Position numbers and translations under genes: made by a program. This document shows, piece by piece, positions 18,445 through 28,355 of a DNA stretch of 64,000 nucleotides. Numbering within the stretch: the stretch's first letter is position 1; the number at the start of each line of letters is the position of its first letter. Location: NCBI RefSeq assembly GCF_000285275.1, contig NZ_CADO01000006.1:43190-107189 (forward strand), in the 5' to 3' direction. The notes below the pieces were generated by a model. It saw only the letters and a list, made by a program, of their open reading frames with translations, had not been told where the DNA came from and did no database searches. The DNA comes from Acetobacter pasteurianus subsp. pasteurianus LMG 1262 = NBRC 106471. GTDB taxonomy: Bacteria; Pseudomonadota; Alphaproteobacteria; Acetobacterales; Acetobacteraceae.

Positions 18445-19473
18445 ATGCCTTCCCCCTTGCCTCCAAAAGCTGAAAGGCTGGATGCATTTATAGCGCGCGC
18501 CAATGCGCGTTATTATGCATCCAAACCTTTGCTTTCAGATTTTATTACCGCCCCCGAAATCTCTCAGGTTTTTGGAGAACTGCTCGGGGCTTGGGCTGCC
18601 ACGGTCTGGCAGAATATGGGCTGCCCTGCGCAGGTTATTCTCGCTGAAGCAGGGCCAGGCCGCGGCACACTTATGGCAGATGCCCTGCGCCTGATTACAC
18701 GTTGCGCTCCAGATTTTGCACATGTGCTGAATGTGCATCTGGTAGAAACATCCCCACTTATGCGGCAGGCACAAAAGCAGGCCCTTGCGTCTTATGCGCA
18801 CCCCACATGGCATGATCGGATAGAAGATCTTCCTTCTGGCCCGCTCATTCTATTGGGCAATGAATTTCTGGATGCCCTTCCCATCCGCCAGTTCGTGCAA
18901 ACACCTTCGGGCTGGCACGAACGCTACGTTATGGATGAGGCATTTCACCTTGTTCCATGTGATGCTCCGGTAATGCCAGATGGCAGAAAACTGGAACCAG
19001 ACACTATTGTAGAACTATGCGAGCCCGCGCTGGAAGTTGCGCGCTATCTGGGGCAACGTTTTGCAGCACAGCCGGGCGTAGCACTGTTTATTGATTACGG
19101 TCACCATTCCACCCTAACGGGTGATTCCCTGCAGGCCTTACGTCATGCTCGTCCAGCACACCCGTTGGAAGCTGCCGGAGAGGCCGATCTGACAGCACAT
19201 GTTGATTTTACCGCCTTTGGAGCTACTGCCCAACAGGCTGGTGGCCATATTTATGGCGCAGAAACGCAAGGTGCTTTTTTGCGCACATTAGGCCTTATGG
19301 AACGTACCGAACAACTCGCCACACGTGCGACTACAGAAGAGGCTGCCATATTGCGCAGTGCCGCACATCGGCTAGCAGCCCCTGAAAAAATGGGGCATCT
19401 GTTCCGTGTTATGGCCCTTGCCTCTCCCGGCCTGCCCTCACCTCCCGGCTTCATGAAAGGAGCGGACGTATGA
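18445..19473 (+). CDS. SAM-dependent methyltransferase, MidA/NDUFAF7 family
   Basis: This 342-aa protein belongs to the COG1565/DUF185 family, whose mitochondrial member NDUFAF7 (MidA) methylates an arginine of a complex I subunit. It shows SDFITAPEISQVFGELLG, the SAM-binding LAEAGPGRGTLMADALR, LLGNEFLDALPIRQF and FIDYGHHS. The ATG at 18445 lies 8 bp after the lgt stop; the frame extends back over lgt but that part is not family-like. The stop overlaps the pgeF start (ATGA). Its bacterial substrate is not settled. Confidence 0.86.
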   Translation: MPSPLPPKAERLDAFIARANARYYASKPLLSDFITAPEISQVFGELLGAWAATVWQNMGCPAQVILAEAGPGRGTLMADALRLITRCAPDFAHVLNVHLVETSPLMRQAQKQALASYAHPTWHDRIEDLPSGPLILLGNEFLDALPIRQFVQTPSGWHERYVMDEAFHLVPCDAPVMPDGRKLEPDTIVELCEPALEVARYLGQRFAAQPGVALFIDYGHHSTLTGDSLQALRHARPAHPLEAAGEADLTAHVDFTAFGATAQQAGGHIYGAETQGAFLRTLGLMERTEQLATRATTEEAAILRSAAHRLAAPEKMGHLFRVMALASPGLPSPPGFMKGADV

Positions 19474-20255
19474 CCACAACGCTCTCACCTCTCACCAGCC
19501 CTTTGCTCGGGCACACACGCCACGGATTTTTTACGCGGGAAGGTGGTGTTTCCACCGGCCCCTATGCCAGCCTCAACTGCTCGACAAAATCTGGCGATAA
19601 CCCACAGAATCTGGCTGAAAACCGCAGGCGGGTTGCAGCCCACCTGGGCGTTCAGGCAGACCACTTGTTAGGCGTTACACAAGTGCATGGCCGTGGGGTG
19701 GTTACCGCCACAGCACCTTGGCCGCCCGGCTCCGGCGCACCCGCCGATGCACTTGTTACCAATCAGCCAGATATCGCCATTGGCGTTATTACCGCAGACT
19801 GCGCACCTGTACTGTTTGCCAACGCAGAAGGCACCGTTGTTGGCGCTGCCCATGCTGGCTGGCGCGGAGCCTTGGCCGGTGTTTTGGAATCTACCTTGGA
19901 AGCCATGAAGGCCCTTGGCGCTAACGCAGAAAGTATTAGCGCTGTTGTTGGCCCCTGCATTGCTCAGGAAAGCTACGAAACGGCTGAAGATATGCACTCA
20001 GCCATTACTACCGCAGACAAACAGGCCGCACGCTTTTTTGCACCGGGCATACGCCCCGGCCATTATCAGTTTGATCTGGCAGGGTGGTGTGTTTTTAGGT
20101 TGCAGCAAGCTGGTGTGCGCAATGCTGCCGCATTAGGCGTTGATACACTCTCTGACGAAAAGCGCTTTTTTAGCCATCGCCGCCGCACTCTGGCGGGTGG
20201 TGGACAAATTGGACACCAGATTTCAGCGATTGCTACAGGACCTCGGAACGGATGA
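19470..20255 (+). CDS. pgeF: Peptidoglycan editing factor PgeF (laccase-domain, YfiH family)
   Basis: This is a 261-aa protein of the copper-oxidase-like YfiH family. Members have purine nucleoside phosphorylase/adenosine deaminase activity and, in E. coli, stop misincorporation of serine into peptidoglycan. Metal and active-site residues are visible in TQVHGRGV, TADCAPVLF, AAHAGWRGALAGVLE and GPCIAQESYE (two His and two Cys). The ATG overlaps the midA stop by four bases, and its own stop overlaps the next gene the same way. Confidence 0.9.
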   Translation: MTTTLSPLTSPLLGHTRHGFFTREGGVSTGPYASLNCSTKSGDNPQNLAENRRRVAAHLGVQADHLLGVTQVHGRGVVTATAPWPPGSGAPADALVTNQPDIAIGVITADCAPVLFANAEGTVVGAAHAGWRGALAGVLESTLEAMKALGANAESISAVVGPCIAQESYETAEDMHSAITTADKQAARFFAPGIRPGHYQFDLAGWCVFRLQQAGVRNAAALGVDTLSDEKRFFSHRRRTLAGGGQIGHQISAIATGPRNG

Positions 20256-21259
20256 ACCGCCTTTTACGCCATACTGCCCTGCCACTTTCCACTCTACTGC
20301 TTTTGGCAGGGTGCTTGGATGTGCCGCATCCGTTTTCCAACCCCGGCAAAGGGGCTTCAAAACTGGCGGCCAATGCGCCCCCCTCCCGCCTAGATATCCC
20401 CACCCCTACGGATTCCTTGCTGCCTGATGCGTCTGCCCAGATATGGGCCAAGGATGTTGCATCGGAACTGCTTCAGCAAACCATTCCGGCCATTGCCCAA
20501 CCCACACGGCCCGGAGATTGGTGGCTGAAAATGCGGGCAGAATTGAGAGGGGATCAGGTTGTGCCAATTTACACAATCATGACGCCCAAAAACCAGATTC
20601 GCGCTACACAGGAAGGGCAAGCCGTGCCAGCTGCACAGTGGTCTGCCGGAGACGCCCCTTTCTTCACGCTGGTTGCGCAAGATGCAGCGCCACGCATTTC
20701 CTCTGTGCTGACGGGTATTCAGGCAGATGATATGGAAAAAGACCCACATAGCCTGAAGCATCGTGCTGCACGGGTTTACTTTACCGGTGTAACCGGTGCG
20801 CCGGGTGATGGTAATATATCTTTGGCCCGTGCTTTCACCGCCTCTTTCCGGGACAGTGAAGATACAATCCAGAATTCAAAGGAAAATGCTGATTTCACAG
20901 TCAGCTCCACCGTCAAAATCACACCCGGCCCCGTAGGGACACTTGGGCACCCTCAGCAACATATCGAAATTGTCTGGCGCGTTGTGGACAAGGACGGCAA
21001 GGAAGCCGGAGCAGCAACACAGCTGCATGATATTGATGCACATTCCCTAGATAATTATTGGGGGGATGTTGCCGTTGCTGCTGCGCAGGAAGCCGCCGCT
21101 GCCGTTAAACAGATTATCGGCCGCTATTCTGGACGGGATAACGCACCATTAGCGGAAGCTGGCACAAAACAGCCGCAGCCGACACAGGCTGCTAACAGCA
21201 CAAGCAGTGCTGCGCCCCCAGCCCAGCCTAATCAACCGGCACCTTCTGCATTACCATAA
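20252..21259 (+). CDS. Lipoprotein of unknown function
   Basis: This 335-aa lipoprotein has a signal ending in LLAGC (cysteine near residue 21) and overlaps the pgeF stop by four bases. After a Pro-rich stretch the folded part runs from about residue 60 to 295, including RPGDWWLKMRAELRGDQVVPIYTI, HIEIVWRVVDKDGKEAG and a helix AVAAAQEAAAAVKQIIGRY. The tail is a Pro/Ala/Gln/Ser linker. I do not recognise a named family. As the last gene of the hldD operon it probably acts in the envelope. Confidence 0.75.
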   Translation: MNRLLRHTALPLSTLLLLAGCLDVPHPFSNPGKGASKLAANAPPSRLDIPTPTDSLLPDASAQIWAKDVASELLQQTIPAIAQPTRPGDWWLKMRAELRGDQVVPIYTIMTPKNQIRATQEGQAVPAAQWSAGDAPFFTLVAQDAAPRISSVLTGIQADDMEKDPHSLKHRAARVYFTGVTGAPGDGNISLARAFTASFRDSEDTIQNSKENADFTVSSTVKITPGPVGTLGHPQQHIEIVWRVVDKDGKEAGAATQLHDIDAHSLDNYWGDVAVAAAQEAAAAVKQIIGRYSGRDNAPLAEAGTKQPQPTQAANSTSSAAPPAQPNQPAPSALP

Positions 21260-21270
21260 GAAAAATGAAT

Positions 21271-21310
21271 CTATTTCTCTACTTGTCCCTCAAGATAGGC
21301 AGAGAAATAG
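21271..21310. terminator. Inverted repeat between converging lipoprotein and transglycosylase genes
   Basis: CTATTTCTCT and its exact complement AGAGAAATAG are separated by 20 bases. The element sits in the short gap between two converging genes and may act as a terminator, though it lacks a T run and the loop is long. Confidence 0.45.
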
Positions 21311-21315
21311 AAACC

Positions 21316-22680
21316 TTATGAGCGCGAACCGGGGGAAATAACCACACAACCGCTAAGCTTGCGGCAGGCATCCAATGCTTCCTCATGCGAAAGATTTGTC
21401 AGCCGGGCCCGATACAATTTGCCCGTTTTGGCCTGAACGCTTGCAATTTGCGCACGGGCCCCAGAAAGAGCTGCCCGATTACGGGCCTGCCCGGTTGCGC
21501 TCTGCGCCATGGACTGCGTGCCAAAAGCCCCCACCTGAATAGCCCATGTTTTTGATTCATCGCCGCGTGTGCGGTGCGTCAATAACGGTGCTGGCTCTGC
21601 ATGTGCGGCAGGAAACATCTGCATGCGCCGTTGGGAAGATGTATTCCCCAACACAAGGCGAGCAGGTGCCGTAGGTTGTTCTGGCGGGTTTGGAATGGGG
21701 TCAGACGCATCCGCCACCTGCACCGGCGCAGTTGAAGCTGCTGTTTCAGAAGATCCCAACCGCTGCGCCCAAGCTGCACGCACATCTGCCGGGCTTTCTG
21801 TCAGCCCGTTAATGCGTCCCTTACGGGCAACCGGCTGCCATTCTGGCGTGTAAGAAGTGGTTGCAGAATCTCCATCACTGCCCACAACTTCAGCCAATTG
21901 CACGGGCTGTGCACCACTATTTCCGCTCCGCTGCGCCCATGCGGACTTAACGGAGTTCACTTCCCCTACAGACTGAATGGGCTGGTAAGATTGAGCCATG
22001 CTATCATGACTGGCTACCAGCAGATCTGCCTGAGAGCGGTTGGTGGGTGAAATGCCAACAATTCTGCGCCCAATAGAGGCAACATAGTTACGGGTTTCAC
22101 GCGGGAGAGTGCGGTTGCGCGTTAGAAAATCTTCTAGCCTTCCGGGCCCTGCATTGTAGGCCGCCAAAAATCCCGGAGAACCATACACATCATACAACTG
22201 GCGAATATAGCCCGTGCCCGCCATGATATTATCATGCGGATCAAACGCATCGTCACCCAGATTATAGGCTTGGCGCATTTCATCATATGTAGGTGGCATC
22301 AACTGCATCAGGCCCATAGCGCCCGGCCCGGATGTAACAAGCTGGCCATTATGGAAAAGCCGCCCACCCGATTCCTGCTGGATAACTGCACGTATCCATT
22401 CATCCGGCACATCAAAGCGCTTTGAGGCTTCCTGAATATAGGGGCCCCAAGGATCTTCCGCCGTGCCCGGAGGTGCGTAATAGGAACGCGCGTGTGCCCG
22501 ATACCGTGCAGCTTCTTCTGCCACAGGCATGGTAATATCATCCCCACTGGGCTGATTTGCACAGGCAGAAAGCAAAGCCAGAAGCCCCAGAATAACTGAA
22601 CCTTTGGCAGCATGGGCCAGCCTTTTGCCTCGCCATGCCACAGAACACCGCTTATGCTGGCTGATCTGTCTGGATGTCAT
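21316..22680 (-). CDS. Lytic transglycosylase lipoprotein with SPOR domain (second copy)
   Basis: This 454-aa protein has the same plan as the one at 12,938-14,194: a lipobox (LLSAC, near residue 40), DPWGPYIQEASKRF, the SLT domain with IRAVIQQESGG (catalytic Glu), GPGAMGLMQLMPPTYDEM and GFLAAYNAGPGRLEDFL, a long low-complexity linker, then a SPOR domain starting WAIQVGAFGTQ. Its leader before the hydrophobic core is unusually long and basic. The two are diverged paralogues and may share or divide work at the division site. Confidence 0.85.
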   Translation of the reverse strand: MTSRQISQHKRCSVAWRGKRLAHAAKGSVILGLLALLSACANQPSGDDITMPVAEEAARYRAHARSYYAPPGTAEDPWGPYIQEASKRFDVPDEWIRAVIQQESGGRLFHNGQLVTSGPGAMGLMQLMPPTYDEMRQAYNLGDDAFDPHDNIMAGTGYIRQLYDVYGSPGFLAAYNAGPGRLEDFLTRNRTLPRETRNYVASIGRRIVGISPTNRSQADLLVASHDSMAQSYQPIQSVGEVNSVKSAWAQRSGNSGAQPVQLAEVVGSDGDSATTSYTPEWQPVARKGRINGLTESPADVRAAWAQRLGSSETAASTAPVQVADASDPIPNPPEQPTAPARLVLGNTSSQRRMQMFPAAHAEPAPLLTHRTRGDESKTWAIQVGAFGTQSMAQSATGQARNRAALSGARAQIASVQAKTGKLYRARLTNLSHEEALDACRKLSGCVVISPGSRS

Positions 22681-22869
22681 GCTATCTGGTCATCCCATTC
22701 ATGGAAGGCAAGGCACCGGCTTGTCGGGAAGTTTTCCTGACGATCTGGCATAAAACTCATGCTGGTATTTATACCTCGGATGTTTCTCATGCAAGAAATC
22801 GCTGCTGTTGTTCTCTCCCCATTATACTGCCTGTTGCAGAGACCGAATTGATCGGATAGGCCATAAAGC

Positions 22870-23733
22870 ATGACGGCCACATCCGGTTCTTCCGCGCAGT
22901 TTTCAGGGTCTGGGTTACCCACACAACCAGGCCGGGCTTCGCGCTCTCGCCTTGTTTCTGCCTGCAATGATATTGCGGGCGGGCTGCGCCTGTGGCGGTT
23001 GGCCCTTTCATTGGGCTGGCTAGATATCCGGCTACAATTCAATGGGTCACGCATCGGCCCCTTCTGGCTTACACTCACTACAGGTGTCATGGTTGGCTCC
23101 ATGGGGCTGATCTATTCTCAGCTCTTCCATCTGGTTCTGCACGATTACCTACCATACTTGGCAATTTCGCTTATTCTATGGCAGGCGGGGCTCTCCTCTC
23201 TTATTCAGGAAAGCTGCTCCACCTTCACCCGCGCGGCAGAAACTCTGCGCTCAGTTAATATGCCGTATTCCGTGCAAGCGTTCCGCACTATGGTGCGGTG
23301 CGGGATTATGTTTGGTTACAACATAATCGTGCCTATTGTGGTGTTTCTGGTATTGGGCGTATGGCCGGGCCTTACAATGCTTTTGGCCATACCGGCCATT
23401 GCAATATGGCTCGCCAACAACGTAGCCCTTTGCCTGTTACTGGGCAGTGCCTGCGCCCGTTTTAGAGACATCCCCCCCATTGTGGGCAGTATTCTCCAGA
23501 TTATGTTTTACATTACCCCAGTTATCTGGGAGCCCAAACAGCTCGGGAACACCACTTTCTGGCTATACTTCAACCCATTTTACGCGTTGCTGGAAATTGT
23601 ACGCCGTCCGTTTTTGGGGCAGGCTCCAGAACCAACGCTATGGATGATTGCCGGAGGCTTCAGCCTCACTTTATGGATTCTGGCGCTCTTCACCTTCTCC
23701 CGCTCCCGTAGCAGACTGGCGTTCTGGATATGA
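22870..23733 (+). CDS. ABC-2 type polysaccharide exporter permease (Wzm-like)
   Basis: This is a 287-aa membrane protein with about six helices, of the ABC-2 family that exports O-antigen, capsule or teichoic-type polymers. Features are [25 protein letters not shown] before helix 1 and the late [14 protein letters not shown]...[18 protein letters not shown], both typical of Wzm/KpsM-type permeases. Its TGA overlaps the ATG of the ATPase gene (ATGA). No glycosyltransferase gene is nearby, so the exported glycan is unknown. Confidence 0.86.
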   Translation: MTATSGSSAQFSGSGLPTQPGRASRSRLVSACNDIAGGLRLWRLALSLGWLDIRLQFNGSRIGPFWLTLTTGVMVGSMGLIYSQLFHLVLHDYLPYLAISLILWQAGLSSLIQESCSTFTRAAETLRSVNMPYSVQAFRTMVRCGIMFGYNIIVPIVVFLVLGVWPGLTMLLAIPAIAIWLANNVALCLLLGSACARFRDIPPIVGSILQIMFYITPVIWEPKQLGNTTFWLYFNPFYALLEIVRRPFLGQAPEPTLWMIAGGFSLTLWILALFTFSRSRSRLAFWI

Positions 23734-24572
23734 CAAGTTCTTCTGCGCCTACGAGCACAAAAACTACGGCTGAACCCGCTTCCATCAGCATCACAGACCT
23801 TTCGCTCAGCTTTCCCATTTTTCATGGGGGCGCACGCTCACTTAAGAAAATGCTGCTCAAACGCGGCAAATCGCTGCTGGCCAGCGCACGCGGGCTTCAG
23901 ACAGGCGGCTCCGTCACCCTCGGGCAAGGTGAAACAGGCACTGTTTATGTAGAAGCCCTCCGAGATGTTTCTCTCAGCATCAAAGCTGGGGAACGTGTAG
24001 GGCTTATCGGGCATAATGGTGCCGGCAAATCTACTTTATTGCGTGTCATGGCGGGTATTTACATGCCGGAAGCGCCAAACGTACAGATTCATGGCAAAGT
24101 AGCCCCGTTGCTGGACCTACTTTCTGGTATGAATCCACAGCTTACAGGCCGAGAAAACATAAGTCTGTTTGGCCACCAAAAAGGCTTTAACTCTGCACAA
24201 ATCAACCAGCTTGAAAAAGACGTGGAAGCTTTTGCGCAGTTGGATGACTTTTTGGATTTGCCCGTAAGGCTTTACTCCACAGGCATGACCATACGTCTGG
24301 GTTTTGGCCTTGCCACCTCCATTACCCCACAAATCCTTCTGATGGATGAATGGTTTATGGCAGGAGACTTTCACTTTCAGGAACGCGCTGAAAAGCGCTT
24401 GGCCTCTGTAGTGGATTCCACAGATATTCTGGTTATTACCTCACATGCCTTGGGTGTGCTGGAAAAATGGTGCACCCGGCTGATCTGGATGGAACATGGC
24501 CAAATACGGATGGATGGACCTGTAAAATCTGTGATGGATGCATACCGGACAGAATCTGAACAAAACGCCTAG
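23730..24572 (+). CDS. Polysaccharide exporter ATP-binding protein (Wzt-like)
   Basis: This 280-aa ATPase partners the upstream permease. The Walker A motif GHNGAGKST lies near residue 95, after an N-terminal extension; the signature region reads [11 protein letters not shown], as in Wzt/TagH types, and Walker B is [11 protein letters not shown]. The protein ends soon after the nucleotide-binding fold, so it lacks the C-terminal glycan-binding domain found in some Wzt proteins. This points to export that does not need recognition of a capped chain end. Confidence 0.86.
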   Translation: MTSSSAPTSTKTTAEPASISITDLSLSFPIFHGGARSLKKMLLKRGKSLLASARGLQTGGSVTLGQGETGTVYVEALRDVSLSIKAGERVGLIGHNGAGKSTLLRVMAGIYMPEAPNVQIHGKVAPLLDLLSGMNPQLTGRENISLFGHQKGFNSAQINQLEKDVEAFAQLDDFLDLPVRLYSTGMTIRLGFGLATSITPQILLMDEWFMAGDFHFQERAEKRLASVVDSTDILVITSHALGVLEKWCTRLIWMEHGQIRMDGPVKSVMDAYRTESEQNA

Positions 24573-24587
24573 AAAGACCGGTCCTGA

Positions 24588-24938
24588 ATGATGAATACCC
24601 TTATTTTTCTGCTGCGTTCTTTCGGGATCTATCTTCTTGCCGGTTTTGCCGAAATTGCAGGTTGCTTTGCTGTCTGGCTCTGGATCAAGGAAGGCCGCTC
24701 AGGCTGGCTGACTATTCCCGGTCTTATCAGCTTATGTGTGTTTGCCCTTTTGCTCACGCGTATAGATGAAGAAAGCGCAAGCCGCGCCTATGCCGCTTAT
24801 GGCGGTATTTATATTACGGCATCACTTATATGGATGCGCTGTGTAGAAGGCCGGACACCAGATAAATGGGAAATCACCGGAGCCCTTATCTGCCTGCTAG
24901 GTGCTGGCGTTATTCTGTTGGCCCCACGGCACGGATAA
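24588..24938 (+). CDS. YnfA family membrane protein (UPF0060)
   Basis: This is a 116-aa protein with four membrane helices, matching the YnfA family: GIYLLAGFAEIAGCFAVWLWIKEGRS, LISLCVFALLLTRIDE, RAYAAYGGIYITASLIWMRCVEGRTPDKWEITGALICLLG. The family is related to small multidrug resistance transporters; substrate here is unknown. It follows the ABC pair by 15 bp and may be co-transcribed. Confidence 0.9.
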   Translation: MMNTLIFLLRSFGIYLLAGFAEIAGCFAVWLWIKEGRSGWLTIPGLISLCVFALLLTRIDEESASRAYAAYGGIYITASLIWMRCVEGRTPDKWEITGALICLLGAGVILLAPRHG

Positions 24939-24941
24939 TTT

Positions 24942-26006
24942 TTAAAGCAGCTTTGTCAGCTTCAGCACAAACCATGTGCCAAGCATAATGCCAAAGCACA
25001 GAATGCCGGCAATAACCGTGTCCCACGCACCGCCTGATAGAAACATGCCGCCCGTGTTCATACCAAAAAACCCGGTTACAAACGTGGCAGGCAGCATCAA
25101 GGTTGTGCCAACAGAAACGATATACAGACGCCGGTTGGTTTCTTCCGCCTGATTGGATGTGAGTTCATCCTGCAAAGAACGCGCGCGGTCCTGCAAGGCC
25201 AAAAGGTCATCCAGTGCTGCATGAACCTGACGTTGTGAACGATCTCGCAAATCATCCTCAGCCCATTCAGGCAGTTCCAGTTCTTCATCACGGAAAATAC
25301 GATCTACCGGAGCCAGAACACGCCGCAATTCCGTAGAGCGACGGCGGGCAACACCTAACAGACCGCTCATACGGCCCAGATCTGTATCGCGGTCCAGCAT
25401 GAGCAGCACATCTTCTGCACGATCCAGTTGATCATCCAGCCGGGCAAAATCACGCCGCAATGTATCTGCAAATTCCAGAAGAGCTCTATCCACCACCTTG
25501 GCAGGAGAACGGGGTACAAGTCCGCGTTGCAGTTCGTGATACACCACACCCAATGCTGGAATGGGGTGCCTGCGTGTGGTCAGCAGTAAATCAGGTTCCA
25601 GCGCAAACCGCCACGTGCTGACATTTCTTTCATCATCGGTCGATGTGTCATCAAACGCTGGTAGCGCACCAAAAACAATATCGCCTTCACTTTCCAGGCG
25701 GGTGCTGCGTTCCAGGTTGGTCAGAACCTGACGCACTTCTTCAGGTAACGAAGGTATGCTTTCAATCTGCGCGCGAGAAAGGGTATGGACGATATCAAAA
25801 TGGAACCAGGCCCACCCATCCTCTTGCATCAGTTCCGGGGGGAAGCTGCCGGTTGTCAGGCGCTGCGTAACAACATCACGCCCCAGTTCTACCGGTTCCT
25901 TACCCGGGCGGCAGAAAATGGCCCATACCAAGCCATCCCGCAAAAGGGTGCCTCCTTCAGAAAGAAGATCAGGCAGGGCTCCGGCTGATGGTGGGTTGGG
26001 CATCAC
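24942..26006 (-). CDS. CorA/ZntB-family divalent metal transporter
   Basis: This is a 354-aa protein with a large N-terminal cytoplasmic domain and two C-terminal helices. The GMN signature is in TFVTGFFGMNTGGMFLSGG at the end of helix 1, and the acidic, coiled-coil stalk is typical. The overall pattern (WFHFDIVHTLSRAQI near residue 67, RLYIVSVGTTLMLPATFVTGFFGMN) is closer to ZntB than to CorA. ZntB moves zinc, so it may act opposite to the Znu system earlier in the window. Substrate is not certain. Confidence 0.83.
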   Translation of the reverse strand: MMPNPPSAGALPDLLSEGGTLLRDGLVWAIFCRPGKEPVELGRDVVTQRLTTGSFPPELMQEDGWAWFHFDIVHTLSRAQIESIPSLPEEVRQVLTNLERSTRLESEGDIVFGALPAFDDTSTDDERNVSTWRFALEPDLLLTTRRHPIPALGVVYHELQRGLVPRSPAKVVDRALLEFADTLRRDFARLDDQLDRAEDVLLMLDRDTDLGRMSGLLGVARRRSTELRRVLAPVDRIFRDEELELPEWAEDDLRDRSQRQVHAALDDLLALQDRARSLQDELTSNQAEETNRRLYIVSVGTTLMLPATFVTGFFGMNTGGMFLSGGAWDTVIAGILCFGIMLGTWFVLKLTKLL

Positions 26007-26148
26007 TGGTCTCCCTGCTTTCTTACGGGCATATCCCCAAGCGGGCTGCGTAATAAAACCTGTTCTTGGCGCCAGCGCCAGTCAGGTTGCATAACATGGG
26101 CCAGAAATTGGCAAAAGGCAGGTAAACCACCTTTTGCCAATGCTTAAC

Positions 26149-26436
26149 TTATGATCGCGTCTGCAAACTGCCAGAACGACGGCTCGCACCCCCACCAGCC
26201 GGGCGCGCAGAGCGCGTGCCATCCTGCTGCTTACGTGCAGCTTTAAGAACGGGTGCTGCTGTAAGCTCGGCTTCTAGCTGAGCAATACGTTTACGTATGC
26301 TTTCCTTAAGTGCCGGAGAGGTATGAGCCTTCATTGCCCCCAGCGTTTCCTTCAGATCGCGCAGCTGCTTCTGTTTTTCTGGCAGAGAACGACGAATAGG
26401 CTGGTTGTCAGACATCTGGCCACGATAAGCACGCAT
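26149..26436 (-). CDS. Small coiled-coil protein of unknown function
   Basis: This is a 95-aa basic protein. A helical middle (KQKQLRDLKETLGAMK and ALKESIRKRIAQLEAEL) looks like a short coiled coil, and the tail is rich in Arg, Gly and Ser. GAGG lies about 8 bases before the ATG at 26436, favouring this start over a second Met at codon 8. I do not recognise the family. Confidence 0.55.
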   Translation of the reverse strand: MRAYRGQMSDNQPIRRSLPEKQKQLRDLKETLGAMKAHTSPALKESIRKRIAQLEAELTAAPVLKAARKQQDGTRSARPAGGGASRRSGSLQTRS

Positions 26437-26613
26437 GAGCTGAACCTCATTACAACAAAATAAGGCGCGGCCAACGTTATGGCCGCGCTGCCTGCACAGT
26501 GCAGAAATGACCCGTTAAAAACCTGCGCCAAACGCACATAGACGTTCACCCACCGCAAAAAGCGGCAGGCAAGCCCTTTATACGCGTAAGAAAAGCAGAC
26601 TTTTAAGGTCTGG

Positions 26614-27684
26614 TTAAAGCGAATTGCTGCACAGAATATCCCGCAGTGCTGAAAGCAAATTTTCACACTGCTGATCTGTGCCGACCGTAATGCGCAACCA
26701 CGCAGCTGTGCGCTCACCCCTTAAGTGCCTGACAATAATGGCACGCTCTCTGAGTTGGGTGGCCAGTTCTGCTGCGTTCCGGTTCGGGTGCCGAGTGTAA
26801 ACAAAATTGGCTTTGGACGGCAAGACATCAAAACCGAGTTTTTGTAGCCCTTCTGACAACGCCGTTCTGCTGGCAACAACCTTCTGCACGCTGGAGGCAA
26901 ACCATGCCTCATCTTCCACCGCAGCCGTTGCCCCTACCTGCGCCAGACGATCCAGCGGATAGGAATTAAAACTATCCTTTATGCGCACCAAACCTTCAAT
27001 GAGTTCAGGTTGCCCAAATGCAAAACCAACCCGCAAGCCAGCAAGTGCGCGTGATTTAGAGAAAGTCTGCACAACCAGGAGGTTAGGATAATCTTTAATT
27101 AAGGAAACGGCGCTTTCTGCACCAAAATCCACATAGGCTTCATCAATCAGCACAACACGGTCTGGGTGGAGTTCCAGAAGCTGGCGCACCTCTGCCAAGC
27201 TCAGGGCAATGCCTGTGGGAGCATTCGGGTTGGCCACCACAACCCCACTGCATGGGCCTGCGTAATCTGCAATATTTACCTGCATATCATCCGTAAGCGG
27301 AACCGTACGGAACGGCAGGGAATAAAGGCCGCAATATACGTGGTAAAAGCTGTAAGTTACATCCGGGAACAGCAACGGTTCACCGTGTGCAAAAAATGCC
27401 TGAAACGCATGGGCCAGAACCTCGTCCGAACCATTGCCTACAAACACATATTCCGGCCCCAGACCAACACGCGCCCCCAAAGCTGTGCGCAAAGCCAAGG
27501 CTTCCGGGTCTGGATACAGACGTAATGTGTCATTATCCGCAGCACGAATAGCCTCCAACGCACGCGGAGATGGACCATAAGGCGATTCGTTGGTGTTCAA
27601 CTTGATCAGATCGGTCATTTTGGGCTGCTCACCGGGAACATACGGTGTCAGCTTATGAACAAGCGGGCTCCAGAAACGACTCAT
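26614..27684 (-). CDS. hisC: Histidinol-phosphate aminotransferase
   Basis: This PLP enzyme turns imidazole-acetol phosphate into histidinol phosphate in histidine synthesis. At 356 aa it has normal length. Visible are [18 protein letters not shown], the [12 protein letters not shown] loop, [15 protein letters not shown] and the PLP lysine in [16 protein letters not shown]. The ATG at 27684 (MSRFW) follows GGATA; a TTG five codons earlier is less likely. Some members also act on aromatic amino acids. No other his gene is adjacent. Confidence 0.9.
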   Translation of the reverse strand: MSRFWSPLVHKLTPYVPGEQPKMTDLIKLNTNESPYGPSPRALEAIRAADNDTLRLYPDPEALALRTALGARVGLGPEYVFVGNGSDEVLAHAFQAFFAHGEPLLFPDVTYSFYHVYCGLYSLPFRTVPLTDDMQVNIADYAGPCSGVVVANPNAPTGIALSLAEVRQLLELHPDRVVLIDEAYVDFGAESAVSLIKDYPNLLVVQTFSKSRALAGLRVGFAFGQPELIEGLVRIKDSFNSYPLDRLAQVGATAAVEDEAWFASSVQKVVASRTALSEGLQKLGFDVLPSKANFVYTRHPNRNAAELATQLRERAIIVRHLRGERTAAWLRITVGTDQQCENLLSALRDILCSNSL

Positions 27685-27706
27685 GCTATCTATATCCAAA
27701 AAAACA

Positions 27707-27733
27707 AAAGCAGCCTGATGTCAGGCCGCTTTA
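27707..27733 (-). terminator. Terminator after the ankyrin gene
   Basis: AAAGCaGCCTG, a short loop, CAGGCcGCTTTA: a hairpin between the ankyrin gene and hisC, with an A run at its left (T run on the minus strand). It would end the ankyrin transcript before hisC. Confidence 0.65.
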
Positions 27734-27782
27734 TCCCTTCTTATCTGAAGGTGTAAAACCAAAATATTCCGCCGCTCCTTTT

Positions 27783-28355
27783 TCAGGAGAGGCTGGCGGC
27801 CACTGCTTTCAGTGCTTCTTCAAGTACGGGTTTGCCCTGCCTACGGGCCAGATCTATGGCGTTTAGGCCTTCACCGTCTCGCACTGTGGGGTTAGCACCG
27901 GCTTTCAGCAACAACAGCGCCATGTCATCCCGCCCGAACATCACGGCAAAAATGAGAGGTGTGCGCCCAACCGCGTTGGGAATATCCACCTCTGCTCCAG
28001 CTTCCAGCAACATGGTGGCAATAGGCATATCACCTTTAAATGCCACACCGGCCAGCGCCGTTGCCCCTTTTTCATCTTGCAAATCGGGCTTGGCTCCATG
28101 AGACAACAGTACGCTCACGGCGTCCTTATGCCCATTGTAAGAAGCCAAGATAAGCGGCGTATAGCCTTTTTCAGCCCGCAGATTCGGGTCCATACCCGCC
28201 TGCAAAAAGCGGGCCAGCATATCTGCATCCCCTTCCCGCGCAGCGTTCAGGAAAAGTGCTTCAATCTGTTCACGCGTAAAGCCCTGTGCGCCACCACCGG
28301 TTGCCGGGGCGGCTGTTCCCTGCTCGGACGGAGTCCGGGAAGAAACTTCTGTCAT
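27783..28355 (-). CDS. Ankyrin repeat protein
   Basis: This is a 190-aa protein made of about four ankyrin repeats: EGDADMLARFLQAGMDPN, KGYTPLILASYNGHKDAVSVLLSHGAKPD, KGATALAGVAFKGDMPIATMLLEAGAEVD and VGRTPLIFAVMFGRDDMALLLLKAGANPT, with a final cap. There is no signal peptide, so it is cytoplasmic and probably binds another protein. No partner is visible nearby. Confidence 0.87.
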   Translation of the reverse strand: MTEVSSRTPSEQGTAAPATGGGAQGFTREQIEALFLNAAREGDADMLARFLQAGMDPNLRAEKGYTPLILASYNGHKDAVSVLLSHGAKPDLQDEKGATALAGVAFKGDMPIATMLLEAGAEVDIPNAVGRTPLIFAVMFGRDDMALLLLKAGANPTVRDGEGLNAIDLARRQGKPVLEEALKAVAASLS

